Shown here piece by piece: positions 57,607-64,000 of a stretch of 64,000 bases of DNA. Position numbers and translations under genes: made by a program. The first letter of the stretch is position 1, and each line of letters begins with the position of its first letter. Source of the DNA: Channallabes apus (taxonomy: Eukaryota; Chordata; Actinopteri; Siluriformes; Clariidae); the NCBI GenBank assembly GCA_030522415.1, contig CM060113.1:1247559-1311558 (forward strand). Reading direction: 5' to 3'. The notes beneath the pieces were generated by a model, which saw nothing but the letters and a program-made list of their open reading frames with translations, searched no databases and had not been told where the DNA came from.

Positions 57607-58000
57607 ATGTTAAGAAGTAAGTTAAGCCCCTTACTAATTTTTATACTTTATTTTGATTTCTTAAATAAGCTCCTTTGTTGCATTAGTGTCAGCAATATAA
57701 ATGAAATAAATTAAACATTGTGAACATTTCTGAAAACATCCTGTCCACCATTAGCCATTAGCCATTAGCATACTTGAGTTTGTTGTTGTGTCTCCACAGT
57801 TGACTGGAACAGGTTTTGGGGAGTGCACCTACAGTATGTGGTTTCGCGCGGTGGCCGTAAGTACGGTTCATTATGATTCACTGCGAGTTTTTGGCGCTGT
57901 GAGAATGTTTCCATCTTTCCACACCGGTCCTCGCGAAAGCTTCCGGACCTTACAGAACTTCGTGGAGCTCCAGTGGAACGTCGGCGGGCCATCGCGCTGA
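57607..58000 (+). pseudogene. exon-like cargo inside CACTA copy 3
   Basis: A short first exon starts at ATG 57607 (ATGTTAAGAA) and meets a strong donor GTAAGT at 57617. The acceptor lies at 57798-57799 after TTGTTGTTGTGTCTCCACAG. Direct joining gives an open frame of about 28 codons (IDWNRFWGVHLQYVVSRGGR). A separate, longer open frame through 58000 is in another phase. The layout parallels copies 1 and 2. The peptide is not recognised. Confidence 0.4.
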
Positions 58001-58373
58001 CTCACGGTGCCTGACACCGACCGCATCTGAGTCAAACCGCTTAGGGGAAATAGGGTTTTATTAAGTCACTCTGGATAAGACCGTCTGCCAAATGCCTAAA
58101 TGTACATGTAAATACGGTAATGTTACAAAGATATGAACCTAGAAATGGTTTACTGTACAAGTTCTCTCAGGTTTTAGTACAGAATGTGACTAAACCCACA
58201 AGAAAAGATGTTAGCATATAATGCTAAACAGTTGATTTCAATGTTGATTTAAATAGAAATTGTCAGTTACAAACTGTTTTACAAATTGTTTTACAGATCT
58301 TAAATCTGCTGTAAATGTTATATACACTATTTTACACAGTGTTTAATATTTTAATACCAGTGAAACATGAAAT

Positions 58374-58752
58374 GGCGGCACGGTGGTGTAGTGGTTAGCA
58401 CTGTCGCCTTGCACCTCCAGGGTCTGGGTTCGATTCCCCGGCCAGGCTCGATTCCCGTCTCTGTGTGCATGGAGTTTGCATGTTCTCCCCGTGCTTGGTG
58501 GGTTTCCTCCGGGTACTCCGGTTTCCTCCCACAGTCCAAAGATATGCAGGTTAGGCTAATTGGCGTTCCTAAATTGCCCGTAGTGTGTGATTGGGTGTGT
58601 GAGTGTCTGTATGTGTGTGTGCCCTGCGATGGATTGGCACCCTGTCCAGGGTGTACCCCGCCTAGTGCCCGAAGTCTCCTGGGATAGGCTCCAGGTCCCC
58701 CGCGACCCTGAACACAGGATTAAGCGGTATAGAAGATGAATGAATGAATGAA
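58374..58752 (+). mobile_element. full-length SINE with 13-bp target duplication
   Basis: Head GGCGGCACGGTGGTGTAGTG with A-box (TGGTGTAGTGG), B-box (GGTTCGATTCC) and a second B-box-like unit 18 bp on, the conserved body, and a (TGAA)n tail. TGAAACATGAAAT is repeated at 58361-58373 and 58753-58765. This is the best-preserved copy. Confidence 0.97.
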
Positions 58753-59081
58753 TGAAACATGAAATAAAAGCATGTTTAACACCAAAATGCATTATGTATT
58801 CATTTCATTATAAAATGTTTTTTTATATTATTAAGTAATTTTCCTTAATACTGTACATATGAGTACCTTTTGTTTTATCTGCTTAAACTAAAAAAGATTA
58901 TTCCACTAATAATGTTAAAATCATCATGTATCTGGCTAAATAATTTAGGATTTTTTACATGATTTATTCAAGTAAATTCCACAAAAAAAAAATGAAGCCT
59001 TAAAAACTGCTTAAAAATAATACGTGCAATTTTGTTACCATATTTTTTTTAAGTAGATAGCACATAAGATTTGTTACAGTG

Positions 59082-60012
59082 TATTTTACCCATACTGCAG
59101 AAAATAAGTCCCAGAATGCACAAATAAAAACATTATGTGGATAGATTTTGAAATGGAAATGATACAATAGAATTGCTGTGAATTTAGTAAATGTCAGTGT
59201 AATCTAAATATCCTAAAATAAACTCCCTCAAAATAACAGAGTACTGAAAATTAGTAGTTGAATATCTGATAATATCAGAGAATAATTTAAATTATCCTGC
59301 GAAACTGAATTATGTTCATGTGTTTATTGTTTTATCAGTAGTGAGCACTTGCAAAGCAACAAAATGCAGTTATTTTAAAGGTGTGGGGGGGGAGGGGGAT
59401 GATTCTTTCTATACACACTGTAATTAAGATTTGCTAAGAACTTGAGCCAGTCCACTTTGTGTTTATTCTTTTTTTTTTTTAAGATCAGTAATGAGTTTCT
59501 GAGAATTATATCTGCTCCACTTCAAGCAAGATTACTGGTTTCCTTGGACAAGCAACACTACAAACTAATTGAGATCATCAGAAACTAGGGAGGAACCCGT
59601 CAGAGAGAAGACCGGAGATATAATCTTCATCTTCAAGTTCTTGATCTGGTATGTACTCGCTCAAAAGCAGAAATTAGTTTGGTGTCAAATGTAATCTTGT
59701 GAATGGAAGCCACAGGACCTGAGCAAGGCATCCAAATCAAGTTGGCTGTGATGCACTAAATTAAAACATAACTAGCAGAATAAAACTTTAGTTTAACTTG
59801 TTCACAGGTTAGTGTATGCTGTCTGAATACAGGTTTCAATGTCTGCCATGTTCATTTTATCACGCTTTACAAGCCTAACATAATCAACAATACTATGTTT
59901 GTTTTTACATTCCCAGAGCCTGGAGGTGAATGTATGAAGAGAGGATCTCCTGAAATGTCTTCTGGTGGATTTAAGTGGAAAATGTGGACCAACTGATTAA
60001 TCACTGGTAAGC
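59082..60012 (+). other. flank with exon-like segment 59484-59588
   Basis: After TTTTTTTTTTAAG at 59471-59483, a frame of 34 codons reads ISNEFLRIISAPLQARLLVS then LDKQHYKLIEIIRN and TAG. It has the helical look of a segment I associate with uncharacterised proteins linked to these CACTA-like elements (an FxRI...L...LD.Y..KLxE pattern). Weak evidence. The rest shows nothing. Confidence 0.3.
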
Positions 60013-60020
60013 GTTTGTTC

Positions 60021-60790
60021 TAGTGATGCTCAATTCGATTCATTTTCCCAACCGAGAACCGCCGTCGTTAACCGAACATTAACCGTTAACTGATCAGATT
60101 AGAATATTAAATTAGAATTAAATGAAATAGAACTGAGGAGTGTCTGATTTAAATATACAAACATTTTTATTTAAGTTTTTATTTTAACATGTGTGAACAG
60201 CAGCACACAGAACAGATCAAGAACAGAATCTGGATTCACGCACCTGCAGCGTTTCCGAAAACAGAGAAAAACAAAGTAATATAAATAAAAAGAATAAAAT
60301 AAATAGGCCTGAACTAAATATTTTTTACTTAAATAACAAATTAAGATTACAAAACGAAAACACGCTGAAATACCTTTGAAGTTTGTCTCAGGTAGCCACA
60401 TTTTTTCAAACCCACCCTTTACAGTATATTTGGTCATTTTTTCGGTAAAAAAAAATAGCAGGCCTGCCTCAAACCACAAACTGTCTAGTTTTTATAAAAT
60501 AAAAAAACTTCCCCACCAAAAGTGATCGCACACCATCCCAATCGAGCCGCACGAAACAGTGTAACATACGTGAGGGTCGTCTCAAAGCTGCGGGACGAGA
60601 AACCGTCCAAAGTTTTAGGCGGAAGAAGAATAAATGGATTTCGGGGGAATTTCTGGGGGAAGAGTAATAAGTGCGTCTAGGCACACTTAATAAAAATATT
60701 CATATAAAAAAACATTTTAAACTGTTTAACTGATCGTAATAATCAGTCAAAATTCATTGTTTCGGTTAACGGTTAATATGAGCATCCCTA
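60021..60790. mobile_element. hAT-type MITE, 770 bp
   Basis: Ends TAGTGATGCTC and GAGCATCCCTA are inverted with one or two mismatches. Flanks GTTTGTTC (60013-60020) and ATTTGTTC (60791-60798) form a 7-of-8 duplication. Subterminal GTTAACCG/CGGTTAAC motifs occur at both ends. No transposase. Confidence 0.75.
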
Positions 60791-60847
60791 ATTTGTTCAT
60801 AAGGCACTTCAACCTTAAAACTGAAAAATGTTACTGAATTGATAAAT

Positions 60848-60955
60848 TAGCGTTGCTCAAGGGTCCAGGTGGTGCTGGGGTTTAAACCTGTGAGCTTCCA
60901 ATCAGTATACCAACATCCAAAAACCACACAACTACCTCTGCCCCTTCATACTCAC
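60848..60955 (+). repeat. tail part of widespread teleost repeat
   Basis: GCTCAAGGGTCCAGGTGGTG then GGGTTTAAACCTGTGAGC ... ACTACCTCTGCCCC, the 3' section of the repeat at 38785-38925. Confidence 0.55.
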
Positions 60956-61498
60956 AAATCTGGGCTGCGTTTCCCAAAAGCATCGTAAGCTTAAGTAGTT
61001 CGTAAAATTATCGTACGAATGATCTTAATATTACGGTCTGTTTCCCAAAAACATCGTAACTTACGTAGCACTTGAAAATCTTCGTAGATCTCCGAGTGCT
61101 CTGGAGTAATCCTAAAGCCTTAAGTGCATCGTAAGGGGACAGAATTATGAGGCCACCTACTGGACAACCGGCAAATTGCACCTAAAATGTACTTTTCTTC
61201 AAAGTCATTTTTCATTTTATTTGTGCGTATATTTTTATTCATTTCTATTTTCTACTCATTACACAATTCAAGTTAGAAATAATAACGATTAAAGAAATAA
61301 AATAAAAATGACAATAAATGTTAGAATGAAAAGAAAGTACACTGTTGTATATAGACATTTCGAGGGTAGTACAAAGAAAATATTTAATGTGCTTTAAAGA
61401 TGACAAAAATAAAAAAAAAACTAAAAAAAAAAAACTAAAAAAAATGTGTCAATGACTTGCTGGCGTGCATGAAACCCAGCCGTGTATTGAACATGTCT

Positions 61499-62464
61499 TT
61501 ATGGATCATCATGAAGTCTCATCTCTACTTCATTCCCTTCCTCCACCTCTTCATCTTCCTCCGAGATGTCCAAGGACACTCTTACCCTCACGGCAATGTT
61601 GTGCAACACTGTTATTACAGCACAGCACTTTTGTGACACAAAGAGAAGACGACCACTGGACTTGTGAATGGCCCGAAGGCGTAGCTTCCACCTTCCTAAA
61701 GTGCGCTCCACAATACTTTGGGCAACACGGTGAGCCTCATTGAAATGTGCCTCACTGTTCCTCACAGGATTAGCATCAGGGGTGAACAGATACAGTATGT
61801 CCTCAATGGACATCCGCCGTCACCATGCAGCCTCCTCTGTACTTTTGAGTTTTGGGCCTCTTGACCCACAGATGAGGTGCTAAAGATACAGGAGTCATGT
61901 GTGCTCCCAGGTCTCCTGCAACAATGTCTGTGATTAAACAGTTATGATCACAGATTACTTGGCAGTTGATTGCTGGATATCCTTTGTGGCATATATATGT
62001 ACGTCCACCCACAGAAGGGGAACATAGGGTAATGTGTTCAAAAATACTCCTAAATGTTTGGCATGGCCTGTCGTGATGCTGGAAATTGGATGTGTTCAGC
62101 CGGAAGTGGAAGCAGTGCATACTGTAGGTGACTGCATGTCCAGCTCTGGACGCAGATGGTTTACTTAGTCCAAGTCCATCTCCAAGTAGCTGAAGAAAAC
62201 TGCATAATATCTCAGAGCAGCTAAGAGTTGCACATCAGTGGACAAGGCAAAACTCCTCCATGTAGCACGCATCAGCTGCGGCCCGATGACACTGAGCAGC
62301 TGGACCGTTTCTCCTCGTGGCAGTAACAGCCATGTCATCAAGCATGTCCAGAGGACTTTAATGCTGCCTGATGAAGGCCTTTATAGTACACAGTGTACTC
62401 CGTGTCGTCTCTGTCTTTCTCTTCGCCTCCCTCTCAGCTGGAACACTCGCTGTAGTGCAGCCAT
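61499..62464 (-). pseudogene. HARBI1-like transposase relic
   Basis: On the minus strand, ATG at 62464 begins MAALQRVFQLRGRRRERQRR, like HARBI1 N-termini. After stops, 61803-62120 has GYPAINCQVICDHNCLITDI, matching the DDE nuclease core (SINVQ-ICD-...-I). 61499-61813 has FNEAHRVAQSIVERTLGRWK and ITVLHNIAVRV, the C-terminal RxxVERTxGxLK and LHN-A blocks. Part of the core between them is missing and there are several frameshifts, so it cannot catalyse transposition. Confidence 0.75.
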
Positions 62465-63044
62465 GATTTCCTCTGCAAGACTCAACCGTGTCAACTTTAT
62501 ATACTATCCTAAAATTGCTCACACAAACCATCTGATTAAGGTTTTTCAGGCTGTGATAATATTCACATGTCACACACTGATTAGCATCTATTTCACTGAT
62601 TGCAGAAGACCCCACTTTAAAAAACTGAATCACTGCTTTTAGCAAATGCATTAATTACCTCTCTCCTGAATTTATTCTCTTGTTCGGGTCATAATGGTCA
62701 AAGGTTGTGCTTTTATATACAGTATGTACATGGAGAGTGCATTTATATAAAACAGTGCTGATAAAGAATGTGCACATTAAACATTTTTCTGCACCTATAT
62801 GGATATGGATAGGCTAATAGATACAGTAGGCCTTAATACTATATTACCACACATACCCTCAAGACTCAAGCTGTAGTAACATACAGTAGATACCTCTCTT
62901 TTCACAGACAAGGCTTAAGCCTAGTCCAGACTTTTCAACTGAAGGACACTTGCACTGACTGATCGTTAAATATATCATGTACATATGGAAACGAATATTT
63001 CTGGTTGCACAACATATTATATGAAAACTTCTAATGATTCATGA

Positions 63045-63640
63045 TTAACATTGAACAACGTTACCTGACTCACCTGGCGAGATAATTGGCACAGAAATTG
63101 AGGGCCTTGTATATCTCATCTCCTCCAGTAAAATCCTCCTCTCTTCCAAAGCCAGCTTGGCCTTCTTAAGGTCAATGATTTGTTTGTGGAAGTTGCTGTT
63201 CTCCTCATTGGCCTCTTTAAGATATTGTCTGATATCCTCCAGAACATCGAGTTTATCTCGCTCCAGCTGTACTAAATCCTGGCTACAACCACAGACATTC
63301 TCAAATCGCTGAGGTGTTGTGGCTGTAGCCTGAACAATTGAAGATGGAGGCTGGGGGATGGATGGACTGATGGGAGGACTGGGAGATTGTAGGCGTCGGT
63401 CAACAGGAGGTGAACCTGATTGTTCTTGTGAACATGATGGACCTGGTTCAGGTTGACGCAACCCTACTCCTCCATGGAGGTCAACACCACCACAAATCCC
63501 ATCTGAGGCAGTTGGTCTAAGAATTGACAGTGCTTTTTCTTCTTCTTCTTTTTTTGTACTGTAGCTCCCCCTCTTCTAAAAGTAGATAAATTTCCTCTTG
63601 TCGAAAAGCGTCTTTTCTTTGTTTTTTTGGTTTCAGCCAT
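63045..63640 (-). pseudogene. Harbinger accessory (Myb/SANT-like) protein, C-terminal part
   Basis: ATG at 63640 starts a Lys/Arg-rich frame (MAETKKTKKRRFSTRGNLST) that soon stops. In another frame, 63045-63461 encodes a Ser/Pro-rich linker followed by a coiled coil (DKLDVLEDIRQYLKEANEEN, then KKAKLALEERRILLEE). Harbinger elements encode a second Myb/SANT DNA-binding protein with such a C-terminal coiled coil. The Myb domain itself is not visible. A splice or frameshift may join the pieces. Confidence 0.5.
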
Positions 63641-63690
63641 GTTGCTGGTGTCTCCACCTGTAGGTATGTGCTTATTTAAATGTTCCTCCT

Positions 63691-63952
63691 ATTAGCAAAT
63701 GCACATCAGGTGAAGAAAATTAGGTTAAAACCCTCTGAGGTCCGCGAGCGCATATATGCGTTTTGAGGCGTTTTCCCCTGATGACGCCAATAAGAACTTA
63801 AATTACACTTTCAGTTTTGATCGTACAGACAAGATCTATATATTAATCGAATCTGTAAAGTGTCTACTTTTATTTGTATGCACACATGTTAAAAATAAAA
63901 CTTTGTGCATTAATAAAATATCCGGAGGAAACCTACAGTATATTTCTATTTT
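63691..63952. other. no gene recognised
   Basis: CCCTCTGAGGTCCGCGAGCG near 63732 resembles termini of a teleost DNA transposon group, but I see no partner end. Confidence 0.35.
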
Positions 63953-64000
63953 CACCCAGATGAGGATGGGTTCCCTGTTGAGTCTGGTTCCTCTCAAGGT
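63953..64000 (+). mobile_element. L2 LINE 3' UTR, cut by window end
   Basis: CACCCAGATGAGGATGGGTT then CCCTGTTGAGTCTGGTTCC, matching the conserved 3' UTR block at about 27030-27075. It continues past the window. Confidence 0.85.

Larger units (their letters stand above)
57248..59081 (+). mobile_element. CACTA-like DNA element (copy 3)
   Basis: Ends are CACTGTAAAAAATGAATC and the inverted GATTTGTTACAGTG, flanked by TA on both sides. A/T-rich subterminal regions resemble copy 2 (CACTGTAAAAAA). The interior carries exon-like cargo and a SINE (58374-58752), and a minus-strand teleost repeat piece at 58060-58117. No transposase. Confidence 0.6.
60961..63690 (-). mobile_element. decayed PIF/Harbinger transposon
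   Basis: The lower-coordinate end has GGGCTGCGTTTCCCAAAAGC and a second TTTCCCAAAAACATCGTAA about 70 bp in, typical of teleost Harbinger termini. Two minus-strand genes follow: a HARBI1-like transposase relic (61499-62464) and an accessory-protein frame (63045-63640). This two-gene layout is the hallmark of PIF/Harbinger. The far terminus was not found, so the upper limit is approximate. Confidence 0.7.

Overview
The window is eukaryotic and looks like teleost fish DNA. It is packed with (CA)n/(GT)n microsatellites and carries a typical teleost mix of transposable elements: L2-type LINEs with TTGAA-type 3' tails, a Rex1/CR1-like LINE, a tRNA-derived SINE, DIRS, LTR retroelements, and hAT, Tc1, PIF/Harbinger and CACTA-like DNA transposons. 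I cannot name the species. Nothing bacterial, no rRNA and no free-standing tRNA gene was seen. All element and gene names rest on recognition of motifs and family resemblance, not on a database search.

The only host coding sequence I can support is one exon on the minus strand at 53109-53275. It encodes the last 54 residues of a LECT2-like (leukocyte cell-derived chemotaxin 2) protein, with a splice acceptor, a stop codon and a downstream poly(A) signal. No upstream lect2 exon was recognised in the remaining 10.7 kb, which is filled with transposons.

Layout. 0-12.5 kb: SINE copies, microsatellites, a broken Rex1-like LINE (7.1-8.8 kb) and an interstitial telomeric repeat (10.6 kb). 12.5-14 kb: an 8-bp minisatellite. 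14.5-21.2 kb: stacked transposons, in which a decayed minus-strand L2 holds a SINE, a 971-bp solo LTR and a hAT-type MITE, each with target-site duplications. 22.5-23.5 kb: a 33-bp minisatellite. 25.5-27.3 kb: a 5'-truncated L2. 28-31 kb: dense microsatellites and a Tc1 relic. 31.4-33.0 kb: a CACTA-like element with a captured or intrinsic promoter-exon. 34.4 kb: a possible conserved non-coding element. 36.9-38.0 kb: a 20-bp minisatellite. 38-43.8 kb: LINE, MITE and Tc1 relics. 43.8-46.1 kb: a very young LTR element whose interior carries a long proline-rich repeat ORF instead of gag-pol. 47.3-52.6 kb: a long but disabled L2 with a SINE in its 3' UTR. 53.1 kb: the lect2 exon. 53.9-56.2 kb: a hAT relic and a DIRS gag relic. 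57.2-59.1 kb: a third CACTA-like element with exon-like cargo and its own SINE. 60.0-63.7 kb: a hAT MITE and a decayed PIF/Harbinger transposon. The window ends inside another L2 3' UTR.

The most interesting items are the LTR-bounded proline-rich ORF element (43.8-46.1 kb), the three CACTA-like elements that each carry a short ATG-first exon, a splice donor and an acceptor, and an inverted-repeat hairpin preserved with compensating changes between two different LTR families.
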